Assembly (NCBI GenBank): GCA_027066695.1
Contig: JAMONE010000005.1
Location: forward strand, 1-19,975
Direction of reading: 5' to 3'
DNA from: Micavibrio sp.
GTDB taxonomy: Bacteria; Pseudomonadota; Alphaproteobacteria; Micavibrionales; Micavibrionaceae
Length of the DNA: 19,975 nucleotides
Positions 8,794 through 16,410 of the stretch are shown here, piece after piece. The number at the start of each line of letters is the position of its first letter. Positions within the stretch are counted from its first letter, which is position 1. The position numbers and the translations under genes were made by a program. The notes beneath the pieces were generated by a model. It was given only the letters and a program-made list of their open reading frames with translations. It searched no databases and was not told the DNA's origin.

Positions 8794-10332
8794 TTATGCT
8801 GCATAAGTTCTTTTATTTTCTTTGGCTTTCTCAAAGTAATCAGTGCCAAAACTCTCTATTAATGAGGAAACAAGTCCGCCATATTTCTCATGCTCAGGCC
8901 GCCTTGAATCATATATAATTCTATCTTCATAACCAGAAATCCATAATGCTTCAGGGTTTCTCTTCGCTATAATTAAATCACCTTGAGAGCTTGCCGAATA
9001 CGGTGAACGGTGAGATTTAAATATAACCAAGCCATCACCAAACAACTCCTTAACCGCAATTTGCAAGGCCATTGGTAAGATATCAAAATCTATAGTATCA
9101 TCTGTAATCTTATCAATAACGCTAATAACCTCCATTTTACCCCATGAAGTAGACATAGAAAAGCGTGATCGCGCAGTATCAGATAGCCCCTTCATTGCCT
9201 CATTATGGATGTGCCATGCTTCTTCCACGGGAACAGAAAAAGCTTTATGCCCCTCAATATCACGCCCTTGGAACATATATTTCGGGCGAATACCCATACG
9301 GCGGCACTCTTCGTGCAAGATGCGTAAAGACGGCTCATCATCATTAACCCGCAAAATCATAGGGGTTTGATTTTCCATCGTAACGAAACTAAGACTCAGC
9401 ATATTCTCAACGGCAGCTTTTGACACATCCATCCATTTATAGCCTGGCCCATTATGATTAGGGATATAATTATTATCCTCATCACGCTCCAAAAACTCAT
9501 CGGGATGCGAGAAATGCGAGACAATATATAAATGCATATGCGGAAATTCATCATGAATAATGCGAAAACTATCCGCCAAAGCTTTATCAAAACGCTCTGG
9601 CCTAAAGGCAATTTCTTTAGTACCAAAACGCAATATACTAACGCCAGCCTGACCAGCAGCCACAGCGAATCTATATAAAGTGCGATTAGGCAGCACCATA
9701 ATATCACCGCCCGAAAGCAACAGCTCACGGATAGGATAGCGACGCTCGCCCGTCTCAGGATCAATACCGCCATTTTCTTCTAATGTGCGGTTATAATTAA
9801 TGATATAATCACGAAGTTCTTCAGGGCGCGTGCTGATCTTTCCCGTGTCTTTATTGAACAAATCCAAACGATAACAATATCGGCAATGCGCAGAACATGT
9901 CGGAGAAGAATAACCCAGCACGATCTCGTCATATTTATGCAGCAATTTTCCGTGCAAGCTATTACTGCTTGGCGTGAAATTCATTTGATTAGACGGATCT
10001 TTTGCCCCTTCCATAGAAGTTGTTTCATTCAAACGCGGTAAAATCAACGCAGCAATCGGAAGGCTTGGCGGCATCTTCGGCACTAGAACCTTACCATCCT
10101 CATCTATAAGCTCTTCACCAATAGTCAGAGCCTGATAATGCGGATTTGTGCCAAACATCATGCGCTTATCAACGCCTTTTGCTTTCATTTCGGCATATTC
10201 ATCTTCGTCATAAATACTATGCAACAATTCATCCACGCGGCGATGTGAAAAACGTCCGCGCAATGGCCTTATATGCTTCATTTTTGTTTTCGGGATATCA
10301 GTCCCACGACTAGAGATAATTGTATTCTCCAT
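8794..10332 (-). CDS. KamA-family radical SAM protein (aminomutase-like)
   Basis: Radical SAM enzyme of the lysine 2,3-aminomutase family, 512 aa from the chosen start. The CxxxCxxC cluster motif is C146, C150, C153 in P-T-C-S-A-H-C-R-Y-C-Y-R, followed by L-L-S-G-G-D at 205-210 and N-Q-T-P at 321-324 near the conserved L-R-V-N-D-D. The PLP lysine of lysine aminomutase sits in a glycine-rich G-G-G-G-K motif; here the matching place reads S-T-S-W-G-K-M-E-V, making K399 the likely PLP lysine (inference by alignment from memory). Known family members shift amino groups on lysine, glutamate or arginine, or act on EF-P (EpmB); which applies is unclear. It is about 100 residues longer than the classical aminomutase, with an N-terminal region of about 130 before the cysteines and a tail past 430. 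First gene of an operon with the aminotransferase. Confidence 0.88.
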   Translation of the reverse strand: MENTIISSRGTDIPKTKMKHIRPLRGRFSHRRVDELLHSIYDEDEYAEMKAKGVDKRMMFGTNPHYQALTIGEELIDEDGKVLVPKMPPSLPIAALILPRLNETTSMEGAKDPSNQMNFTPSSNSLHGKLLHKYDEIVLGYSSPTCSAHCRYCYRLDLFNKDTGKISTRPEELRDYIINYNRTLEENGGIDPETGERRYPIRELLLSGGDIMVLPNRTLYRFAVAAGQAGVSILRFGTKEIAFRPERFDKALADSFRIIHDEFPHMHLYIVSHFSHPDEFLERDEDNNYIPNHNGPGYKWMDVSKAAVENMLSLSFVTMENQTPMILRVNDDEPSLRILHEECRRMGIRPKYMFQGRDIEGHKAFSVPVEEAWHIHNEAMKGLSDTARSRFSMSTSWGKMEVISVIDKITDDTIDFDILPMALQIAVKELFGDGLVIFKSHRSPYSASSQGDLIIAKRNPEALWISGYEDRIIYDSRRPEHEKYGGLVSSLIESFGTDYFEKAKENKRTYAA

Positions 10333-10539
10333 GTCCAACCTCAAATTATTGTCTACTTCTAAAGCCGAGCTTCCTCTTGTTTTCACAAAAAAGCAACAAA
10401 AAAAGCATGGTAAAGCACTGTTTTTTCAATGTTTTTTATGTGCGGTGCAGCAACAAAAAATAAATGTAATTAATTTTATTAACTTTTTTAAACACTTACA
10501 GATATAATTATTTTTTGCGCTTGCAGCATTTTTAAAATA
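10333..10539. other. Intergenic region with a repeated A-rich word
   Basis: About 200 bases between rluA and the KamA-family gene, the widest gap in the window and strongly AT-rich. The word GCAACAAAAAA occurs at 10393-10403 and again at 10450-10460, 57 bases apart in the same orientation. Both genes read leftward, so this should hold the promoter of the KamA operon, but I find no convincing -35/-10 pair and no strong terminator hairpin after rluA. Confidence 0.4.
10339..10342 (-). promoter_or_regulatory. Ribosome site fixing the KamA-family start
   Basis: On the - strand GAGG (within TTGAGG) stands six bases before the ATG at 10332. The reading frame is open to a GTG at 10386, but no purine-rich site precedes that GTG (the sequence is a T tract), so the shorter form is favoured. 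Confidence 0.6.
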
Positions 10540-11217
10540 TTAAAAAGAGCATGGGGCTTCAAACCGAATCTGATCCCCGCCATCGGGATGATAAATCATT
10601 AATTTATGAGCATGAAGTTGAAGCCTGCTTTCTGCCTTATATGCTTGCTCATGTGCATAAAAATCATCACCAAGAATAGGATGGCCAAGCTCTGCCATAT
10701 GAACACGTAATTGATGGGTTCGCCCTGTTATCGGATATAAAGCCATGCGCGTTACGCCGCCATCCTCGCGCTCTAAAACCTCCCAGTTAGTTTGTGCGGC
10801 TTTGCCGTTTTCATGATCTACCATTTGCAGCGGCCTGTTTGGCCAATCACAAATAAGTGGCAAATCAACAAGCCCTTTATCACTTTTAACATCGCCCCAA
10901 ACGCGCGCAATATAAACTTTTTGAGTTTTCCTTTGCTCAAACTGAAGGCTTAAATTTCGGTGCGTATCAGCGTCAAGAGCCATAATCATAAGGCCTGATG
11001 TACTCATATCAAGGCGATGCACTATCCTTGCATTTGGAAACTCTTTTTGCACACGCAGCTCAAGGCAATCTTTATGCTCTTGCTTACGCCCCGAAACACT
11101 AAGCAGCTCCGCTGGTTTTGATAAAACAATGATATAATCATCACTATATATAATATCCAAGGGATCATTTGGTGGATCATAAGTAAAATCAGCAGGTGGT
11201 TTACGCGGAAATTTCAT
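10540..11217 (-). CDS. rluA: RluA-family pseudouridine synthase
   Basis: RNA pseudouridine synthase of 225 aa (E. coli RluA is 219). The family isomerises uridine to pseudouridine; RluA itself modifies U746 of 23S rRNA and U32 of several tRNAs. The catalytic motif H-R-L-D-M-S-T-S-G-L is at 67-76 with the nucleophilic aspartate D70. Also seen: the early strand Y-I-I-V-L-S-K-P-A (28-36), K-V-Y-I-A-R-V near 105, and P-I-T-G-R-T-H-Q-L-R-V-H, all typical. There is no N-terminal S4 domain, which separates RluA from RluC and RluD and supports the symbol. AAAGG lies six bases before the ATG. The gene is divergent from the unknown pair to its right. Family is certain; target sites are inferred from length and domain make-up. 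Confidence 0.92.
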   Translation of the reverse strand: MKFPRKPPADFTYDPPNDPLDIIYSDDYIIVLSKPAELLSVSGRKQEHKDCLELRVQKEFPNARIVHRLDMSTSGLMIMALDADTHRNLSLQFEQRKTQKVYIARVWGDVKSDKGLVDLPLICDWPNRPLQMVDHENGKAAQTNWEVLEREDGGVTRMALYPITGRTHQLRVHMAELGHPILGDDFYAHEQAYKAESRLQLHAHKLMIYHPDGGDQIRFEAPCSF

Positions 11218-11308
11218 TTTTTACCTTTTTTAAAATAACATATATATAAATCTATGATAAACTATTTCATAAGTTGAAAAAAATCAAACAACATGCAAGA
11301 ATGTCGAT

Positions 11309-12046
11309 ATGTGTAAGATATTTAAAATTATTATAGCAGCCTTCCTCTTCGTCTCTTTTGCAGTCGCGCCGTCAATTGCCACCGCGCAAGGATATAAGGG
11401 CGGGTATTCCACCAAAAAGGAAAACAAGAGAGAAAGAGCGTTAAAGCCTGCCCCGCGCGTCTTTTCGTCAAAACTGATAAGCACTGCTCAGGCAGAAAAA
11501 TTAGATGTAATCTATGATAACTTATTTGTCTCGCTATGGGGATATGCCGCAACAGACTTTGTTTACCAAAAGAAATTATATACGCTTATTGAACCAGAAA
11601 AGTTCCAATTAACCCGTTATTCCAAGGAATTTTCAGGTGATCTGAATGCTTCTATGGATAATTTGAATAAAAACTATAAGAAGATGCTTGCTGATATTGA
11701 AAATGCTGAAGAAAAATATCTGGAGATTAAAAAAGGCATTAAAATGGTGGATCATGAGATTTTAGAGCCGCTCTGGACGGAAAAAATCAGTGAATTCCGT
11801 GAAAAAGTAGATATTTACTTCAAAATGGAGCATAAATTCCTCAATACTTATAAAAACCTTGTTGGATTCATTATAAAACAGGCGGGAAGCTATTACTACA
11901 AAGCCAGCGATCAAAGGGTCTATTTCTATAAATTTGGTGGCTATCAATTCTATGGTCAATCTATTGATAAGCTTAGAAAAATAAGCTATGAGCAAAGAAA
12001 ATTATTAAAAACAATCGCGCCCGCAAATATAAATGTTAAACATTAA
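11309..12046 (+). CDS. Unknown exported protein, helical, with aromatic C-terminus
   Basis: I do not recognise this 245-aa protein. It begins with a textbook Sec signal peptide (lysines at 3 and 6, hydrophobic core 7-20, A-T-A before Q-G with cleavage near 26), so it should be periplasmic. A short basic stretch follows (about 30-50: G-G-Y-S-T-K-K-E-N-K), then a mainly alpha-helical body rich in K and E (about 60-190). The C-terminal part is unusually rich in tyrosine and phenylalanine (S-Y-Y-Y-K, then R-V-Y-F-Y-K-F-G-G-Y-Q-F-Y), which looks like a beta hairpin. There are no cysteines in the mature part and no catalytic signature. The Shine-Dalgarno is weak. It overlaps the next gene by 14 bases, and the two proteins share a broad plan, suggesting a functional pair. 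It is divergent from rluA. Confidence 0.75.
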   Translation: MCKIFKIIIAAFLFVSFAVAPSIATAQGYKGGYSTKKENKRERALKPAPRVFSSKLISTAQAEKLDVIYDNLFVSLWGYAATDFVYQKKLYTLIEPEKFQLTRYSKEFSGDLNASMDNLNKNYKKMLADIENAEEKYLEIKKGIKMVDHEILEPLWTEKISEFREKVDIYFKMEHKFLNTYKNLVGFIIKQAGSYYYKASDQRVYFYKFGGYQFYGQSIDKLRKISYEQRKLLKTIAPANINVKH

Positions 12047-12707
12047 TAACCATCATCATAAAGCTAAAATTTTCCTATTTGGGGGGATATTTTTGTTATT
12101 ATTATTTGGTAGTAACATATATATTAAGCACAAAAATCAACAAAATAAATTACATGCGCAGCAGCTAAAATTTGCGGCTGAACAGGAAGTTATAATACGC
12201 GCCGAGCTAGATAATCTTTTTGATGTTTATCTATATAATTTCAAAACAGACTTAAAGAAAGCTGCTGCCTTATATAAGGGTAGCCGCAAAGTTTTGAAAG
12301 AAATCCTGAGCCCGTATAATTTTGAAACACCAGAATATACAAAAGAAAACTACTTTTTCTTCAAAGATCATATCGCACCTGATCTACGCAGAAAATCAGC
12401 TGATATTATAGATATTTTTCAAAAATATACTGATAGATTAAAAGAAGATATAGAAAATAAAAATAGTAATATTGGGCAAAAATTCCTCTTAAAATGGCAA
12501 AAAATGAGCAATGCGCAGCTCGGAAATTATGTAATATTTTTTACGAAAGAAGAGCAATTAATCCAAGCATATGAAGAAATAATTGAATTTTACTATATCC
12601 ACTCAAAACGATTTTCTTTTGATATAGAAAATAACACATTGTTATTTGATAAAAAAGAAGACAAAGACAAAGAACAGTATTTACTGCAAAAAATTAAAGA
12701 TATATAG
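12033..12707 (+). CDS. Unknown membrane-anchored helical protein
   Basis: I do not recognise this 224-aa protein. A short N-terminus with H-H-H-K is followed by one hydrophobic segment at about 12-31 (I-F-L-F-G-G-I-F-L-L-L-L-F-G) without a cleavage site, so it is probably anchored in the inner membrane with its body in the periplasm. The body is helical and charged, rich in K, E and aromatic residues, and ends in an acidic-basic stretch (D-K-K-E-D-K-D-K-E-Q-Y). Its ATG lies 14 bases inside the upstream gene with no clear ribosome site, so translation is likely coupled. The C-terminal pattern (aromatic strand, turn, L-L-F-D-K, then Q-Y-L-L-Q-K-I) loosely echoes the neighbour's end, and the two may be distant paralogues; this is only a visual impression. 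It is convergent with hldE. Confidence 0.72.
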   Translation: MLNINNHHHKAKIFLFGGIFLLLLFGSNIYIKHKNQQNKLHAQQLKFAAEQEVIIRAELDNLFDVYLYNFKTDLKKAAALYKGSRKVLKEILSPYNFETPEYTKENYFFFKDHIAPDLRRKSADIIDIFQKYTDRLKEDIENKNSNIGQKFLLKWQKMSNAQLGNYVIFFTKEEQLIQAYEEIIEFYYIHSKRFSFDIENNTLLFDKKEDKDKEQYLLQKIKDI

Positions 12708-12775
12708 CTAAACCATATGTCATAATTTATACGACTAAAGTCAGTGATGTTTTGGTATTATGAGACAAAATGAGG

Positions 12776-14308
12776 TTACATCTTCTTAATTGAGTTTGAC
12801 GTGCTGTGGCCATCATATACGGGCATAATATCAACGCTGCCGCCATGGCGTTTAACTATTGGTGCTTCGGGGATTTGATCGATAGAGTAATCACCACCTT
12901 TGAAGTAAATATCTGGCTGCAAGCAATCAAGCAAATCCGAGGCCGTATTATCATCGCTCGCTCGATTTGCGCCGAATAAAACCACCATATCAACTGATCC
13001 TAATGCAGCCAGCACCGCCGCTCTGGAATTTTCATCATGCACAGGGCGAGTTTCACCCTTTAATATACGCACAGAAGCATCGCTATTAAGGCCAACGACA
13101 AGGCGATCACATTTATGACGTGCATCATTTAGATAGGTAACATGTCCATAATGCAAAACGTCAAAACAGCCATTTGTAAAACCAATTTTAAGACCACGAG
13201 CCTTCCAGCGCAGCACTTCTTCATGCGCGGCATTTTGATCCAGCACAGGGGCTTGGCGTGTGCGTTCAATTCGTGGATGGTGCGCATTTGCTTGTGATAC
13301 AACATCACTGGAGCTATCATGCTGCGCCGCAGCTTCTAGCAGCTCACTAGCGCGGATGGGCGCAGTACCGACTTTCGAGACTACAATGCTCCCCGCGATA
13401 TTCGCCAAAGCCGCCGCCTGTATAATATCCGCTCCCGCAGCAATTGTTGCAGCAATCGTTGCAATAACGCTATCACCTGCGCCAGAAACATCAAATACTT
13501 CGATGTCGCACGCACTTCTTATATGCGAGGCATCTTGCTCTTTTTGAATAACGCTCATTCCATCTTGAGAGCGCGTCGCAATAACGGCTTTAATTCCGCT
13601 TTGCTCAATCAATCCTCGCGCAGCCTTAATTACTTGCTCATCGCTATCCACTGGTAAGCCGCCGCTTGCCTGCGAGAGTTCCTTCTTATTCGGAGTAACA
13701 ATATCTGCGCCCCTATATTTAGAGTAATCGCTCCCCTTTGGATCAACCAGCACAGGAATATCGCGCTTATTAGCCAGCGCAATGATTGATTTTAAAAGCC
13801 CTGCGCTTAGTAATCCCTTGCCATAGTCAGAGATAATCATCACATCAATATCAGCCAAAAGCTCTTTAGCTTTTGTCAATAAAGCCTCTTCCAGCTCAGG
13901 TGAAATATCTTCTACGCGCTCATAATCGCTACGCAATAATTGCTGGTGGCCTGCCAAAAACCGTGTCTTAACGATGGAAAAACGCTTATCAGAAACGATC
14001 AGCCCTGAAATATCCACGCCTTGTTTTTGCGCCAAAGTCTTTATTTGCATACCAATATCATCATCACCAATGATAGAGAGTATTTTACCTTGTGCGCCAA
14101 GATGCATCAAATTAGATAGCGTGTTACCCGCGCCGCCAAGCATGGCATTTTCACGCGTGACAGATAAGACGGGAACAGGGCTTTCGGGGGAAATCCGCTC
14201 TACTATTCCATAAACAAAGCGATCAAGCATAATATCACCAACAACCAGCACAGATGCACTCTTCATTGCATTTATAATATCGATATCATTCAATTGTTTA
14301 TTGGGCAT
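12776..14308 (-). CDS. hldE: Bifunctional heptose kinase / ADP-heptose synthase
   Basis: Two-domain enzyme making ADP-heptose for the inner core of LPS in the cytoplasm. With ATG 14326 numbering (516 aa), residues 1-335 are a ribokinase-like domain that phosphorylates heptose 7-phosphate at C1: V-V-G-D-I-M-L-D-R at 28-36, R-I-S-P-E-S-P-V-P-V at 44-53, L-G-G-A-G-N at 63-68, and the catalytic D285 in S-G-A-G-D. Residues 380-516 are the adenylyltransferase: T-N-G-C-F-D-V-L-H-Y-G-H at 384-395 with the HxGH motif, and S-T-S at 508-510. The linker (about 336-370) is longer than I expect; E. coli HldE is 477 aa. I favour ATG 14308 because the putative promoter would leave only a few leader bases before 14326, and a GGA lies about 11 bases upstream of 14308; 14326 remains possible. 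The gene is divergent from the protease gene. Confidence 0.94.
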   Translation of the reverse strand: MPNKQLNDIDIINAMKSASVLVVGDIMLDRFVYGIVERISPESPVPVLSVTRENAMLGGAGNTLSNLMHLGAQGKILSIIGDDDIGMQIKTLAQKQGVDISGLIVSDKRFSIVKTRFLAGHQQLLRSDYERVEDISPELEEALLTKAKELLADIDVMIISDYGKGLLSAGLLKSIIALANKRDIPVLVDPKGSDYSKYRGADIVTPNKKELSQASGGLPVDSDEQVIKAARGLIEQSGIKAVIATRSQDGMSVIQKEQDASHIRSACDIEVFDVSGAGDSVIATIAATIAAGADIIQAAALANIAGSIVVSKVGTAPIRASELLEAAAQHDSSSDVVSQANAHHPRIERTRQAPVLDQNAAHEEVLRWKARGLKIGFTNGCFDVLHYGHVTYLNDARHKCDRLVVGLNSDASVRILKGETRPVHDENSRAAVLAALGSVDMVVLFGANRASDDNTASDLLDCLQPDIYFKGGDYSIDQIPEAPIVKRHGGSVDIMPVYDGHSTSNSIKKM

Positions 14309-14337
14309 TTTACAAAGATCCATCATTTTTATTAAGA

Positions 14338-14365
14338 ATATTAACTTTTATTAGTAATTCGTCAA
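14338..14365 (-). promoter_or_regulatory. hldE: Candidate sigma-70 promoter of hldE
   Basis: Read on the - strand, TTGACG (14365-14360, five of six consensus bases) is followed after 16 bases by TAATAT (14343-14338, four of six). Transcription would start near 14331, which fits a leader of about 20 bases to ATG 14308. It lies in the gap shared with the divergent protease gene. Confidence 0.45.
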
Positions 14366-14407
14366 TCTTTCTCGTGTTTAATAGAGGTATAAAGATAGGG
14401 GAATACT

Positions 14408-15373
14408 GTGTTCAAGAGTAACTTAACAGATAGAAAACAAGTAAATACTGGAGTTTTGCGATATATTAAAAACTTATTAAGCCGCAATCGTCTTGGTGAA
14501 ACCCTTGTGCTTAAGGGGTATATCTCCCCATCAGAATTAAAAACAGCTCTATATAAGCAAAAAACTACGCAAAAGCCACTTGGGCAAATCTTTATAGAGC
14601 AAAGCCAGATCACAAAGCATCAGCTTGTCAGATTGCTTTTCCGACAAAGAGTTCTACGCTTTGCCGCGGCTAGTATATTATGCTTTTCCTCAATATCTAA
14701 CTTTGCAAAAAAAGTTGAAGCTGCGCCTATCAAAGATGTATCTGCGCGAATCACACTTGCTTCTGCTGGTAACGTTTCATTTGGAGCTATAAGCGAATAT
14801 CCTGATCTTTTTGGCGCATCGGAAAAACGCTCTAGCAATCTTAAAGCATTTACAAAGTGGAGTGATATGTTCGAACGCTTTGACAAAGCTCTTGGTAAAG
14901 AAAGCTCAAAACGCATAGTTCAAGAGCTACAAACTGAGCTTGCGGAATATAAATCATCATCCATTTACAAAATGGCTAAACAAGTTGATGCCATGATGAA
15001 TGAGAAGAAATATATTCTAGACAGCAAAAACTGGGGTAAATCCGATTATTGGGCAACGCCGATTGAGTTTATGACACGCGGCGGTGATTGCGAAGATTTT
15101 GCTATTGCTAAATATGCTGCTTTAAGAGCTTTGGGTGTTCCTGAGAAACGCATGCGCATTGCTATTGTTCAGGATTTAAAGAAAAATATGCCGCACGCCG
15201 TTTTGATAGTATATTCAGAGCGCGGCGCACTTGTGCTTGATAATCAAAGCAAGATCATGCGCACAGCGCAAAGTATTAAACATTACAAGCCGATATTCTC
15301 AATAAACCGTGAAGCATGGTGGCTGCATACTACGCAAGATAAACCATCAACTGTGGTTGCTTCTGCGCGTTAA
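14408..15373 (+). CDS. MshEN-type N-domain fused to LapG-like cysteine protease
   Basis: Protein of 321 aa. Residues 28-51 (R-L-G-E-T-L ... Q) match the 24-residue MshEN motif RLGxxLx10LxxxLxxQ; a five-residue spacer (52-56) and a second copy at 57-80 (P-L-G-Q-I-F ... Q) follow, the tandem layout that binds c-di-GMP in MshE. Then comes R-Q-R-V-L-R and a moderately hydrophobic segment at 85-99, ending near a possible signal peptidase site (V-E-A, 103-105). Residues from about 145 are a transglutaminase-like cysteine peptidase (BTLCP, LapG family) with C228 in G-G-D-C-E-D-F, H263 in M-P-H-A-V and D278 in L-V-L-D-N; D227 and E229 flank the cysteine like the calcium ligands of LapG. LapG releases large surface adhesins by periplasmic cleavage. 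The start is GTG with AGGGGA just upstream (14397-14402). No adhesin or LapD homologue is in the window. Confidence 0.88.
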   Translation: MFKSNLTDRKQVNTGVLRYIKNLLSRNRLGETLVLKGYISPSELKTALYKQKTTQKPLGQIFIEQSQITKHQLVRLLFRQRVLRFAAASILCFSSISNFAKKVEAAPIKDVSARITLASAGNVSFGAISEYPDLFGASEKRSSNLKAFTKWSDMFERFDKALGKESSKRIVQELQTELAEYKSSSIYKMAKQVDAMMNEKKYILDSKNWGKSDYWATPIEFMTRGGDCEDFAIAKYAALRALGVPEKRMRIAIVQDLKKNMPHAVLIVYSERGALVLDNQSKIMRTAQSIKHYKPIFSINREAWWLHTTQDKPSTVVASAR

Positions 15374-15399
15374 CAATAAAGAATCATCCCAACTTTAGC

Positions 15400-15420
15400 A
15401 TCCCCGATTTGATCGGGGAT
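15400..15420. repeat. Perfect 9-bp palindrome, REP-like or terminator
   Basis: ATCCCCGAT and ATCGGGGAT form a perfect 9-bp GC-rich stem with a TTG loop, 26 bases after the protease stop, followed by CCATC. The T-C-A-T-C-C-C ... G-G-G-G-A-T-C-C-A style resembles dispersed palindromic repeats seen in many proteobacterial genomes. There is no T tract on either side, so it may end transcription from both sides poorly or not at all. It lies between convergent genes. Confidence 0.6.
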
Positions 15421-15446
15421 CCATCTACGTTATTGATAAATATAGA

Positions 15447-15463
15447 TCCTCACTTTCGTAGGA
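15447..15463. repeat. Second, imperfect hairpin with GAAA loop
   Basis: TCCT at 15447-15450 pairs with AGGA at 15460-15463, and inside it AC/GT close a four-base loop that reads GAAA on the - strand, with one unpaired base. On the - strand it reads like a worn copy of a C-A-T-T-C-C ... G-A-A-A ... G-G-A-T-C palindrome. With the hairpin at 15400 it may form a facing pair of repeat units. Confidence 0.35.
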
Positions 15464-15490
15464 ATGCTACAGTTATAATTTTAAAAATTG

Positions 15491-16408
15491 CTATATATGA
15501 ACGCCTTTAACGCGATGGCGAGAGCATTCCTCTATATGCCCATGCGGATCAATATGGATTAATATTTCCGCATTCGGGTAAGTCGCAATTATAGCATTCT
15601 CCAAATCGTGCGATATTTCATGCGCATCAAATAATGTCATCTTTGGCTCTACCTCTATATCAAAAGAGATAACATAGGATGTACCATTGCGGCGCGTGCG
15701 TAAATCATGCCATCCCAAAACCCTGTCATTATCTTCTATAATAGCGATGATTTTGCTGCGATCATCATCGGGTAGCTCCCTATCGAGCAGCATATCAAGT
15801 GATTTACTCGCAATTCCGCGCGCTATATAAGCCATAAAGAATGCTACGAAAATGGCAAATAGCGGATCAATCCATAGCGGCGCACCATAAACTCCCGCAG
15901 CTAATATTCCTATAATCCCTATATTAATAACAACATCACTGCCGTAATGGACGCTATCTGCCTCCACGGCGAGCGAGCCAGTTTTGCGCACTGCATAGCG
16001 CTGTATAGTCACCAAAATAATTGAAAGCACAATTGAAAGTACCATCACCTGCACGCCAATCATATGGTGCGTAACCTCAACAGGAGAGAGGAAGCGGTTT
16101 ATTGCTTCAAAAACAAGAAACACTCCACCGCCCGCAATAATCGCCGATTGAAACAAAGCCGAGACAGCCTCCATCTTGCCATGCCCCCAACGATGATCTG
16201 CATCCGCAGGCTGGGCTGCGTAATGAATGCTAGCCAGTGCCATCATAGAGACAAGCGAATCCATAACAGAATCGATCAAAGATGATAAAACACTCACCGA
16301 GCCACTTTGGTAATAAGCATAGCTCTTGGCGATTATCAAAATAGTAACGATTATAATCGCAGTATAGCCTGCATAAAAAGGTGGTTTTATTTCGCCCTTA
16401 TCGCTCAT
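15491..16408 (-). CDS. Cation diffusion facilitator, FieF/YiiP type
   Basis: Inner-membrane proton-coupled exporter of divalent metal ions, 305 aa (E. coli FieF is 300). About six membrane segments lie in the first 200 residues and a cytoplasmic ferredoxin-like domain follows (about 210-290). The transport site has the DD-HD pattern of FieF: D46 and D50 in L-I-D-S-V-M-D-S, H154 and D158 in H-Y-G-S-D. The conserved D-H-R-W-G-H-G-K-M-E lies at 71-80, and the C-terminal domain ends with histidines (H-I-D-P-H-G-H-I, H298, H304) that could bind metal. DD-HD members move Zn, Fe, Cd or Mn; which applies is not readable. The ATG at 16408 comes two bases after the ileS TGA (TGATAATG), so translation is coupled. 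A TTG at 16414 overlapping ileS is a less likely start. Confidence 0.92.
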   Translation of the reverse strand: MSDKGEIKPPFYAGYTAIIIVTILIIAKSYAYYQSGSVSVLSSLIDSVMDSLVSMMALASIHYAAQPADADHRWGHGKMEAVSALFQSAIIAGGGVFLVFEAINRFLSPVEVTHHMIGVQVMVLSIVLSIILVTIQRYAVRKTGSLAVEADSVHYGSDVVINIGIIGILAAGVYGAPLWIDPLFAIFVAFFMAYIARGIASKSLDMLLDRELPDDDRSKIIAIIEDNDRVLGWHDLRTRRNGTSYVISFDIEVEPKMTLFDAHEISHDLENAIIATYPNAEILIHIDPHGHIEECSRHRVKGVHI

Positions 16409-16410
16409 TA

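Noticed and set aside
10333..10386. A GTG start at 10386 that would lengthen the KamA-family protein by 18 residues.
   Set aside because: A T tract precedes the GTG, while ATG 10332 has GAGG at a six-base spacing.
10500..10530. TGC-GCTT-GCA after rluA flanked by T and A tracts, looked at as a terminator.
   Set aside because: Only a 3-bp stem forms, too weak to support.
12720..12763. TCATAAT / ATTATGA inverted repeat with a small GACTAAAGTC dyad inside, between the convergent unknown gene and hldE.
   Set aside because: The long loop, AT-only outer stem and lack of a T tract make a terminator unconvincing; it may be chance in AT-rich DNA.
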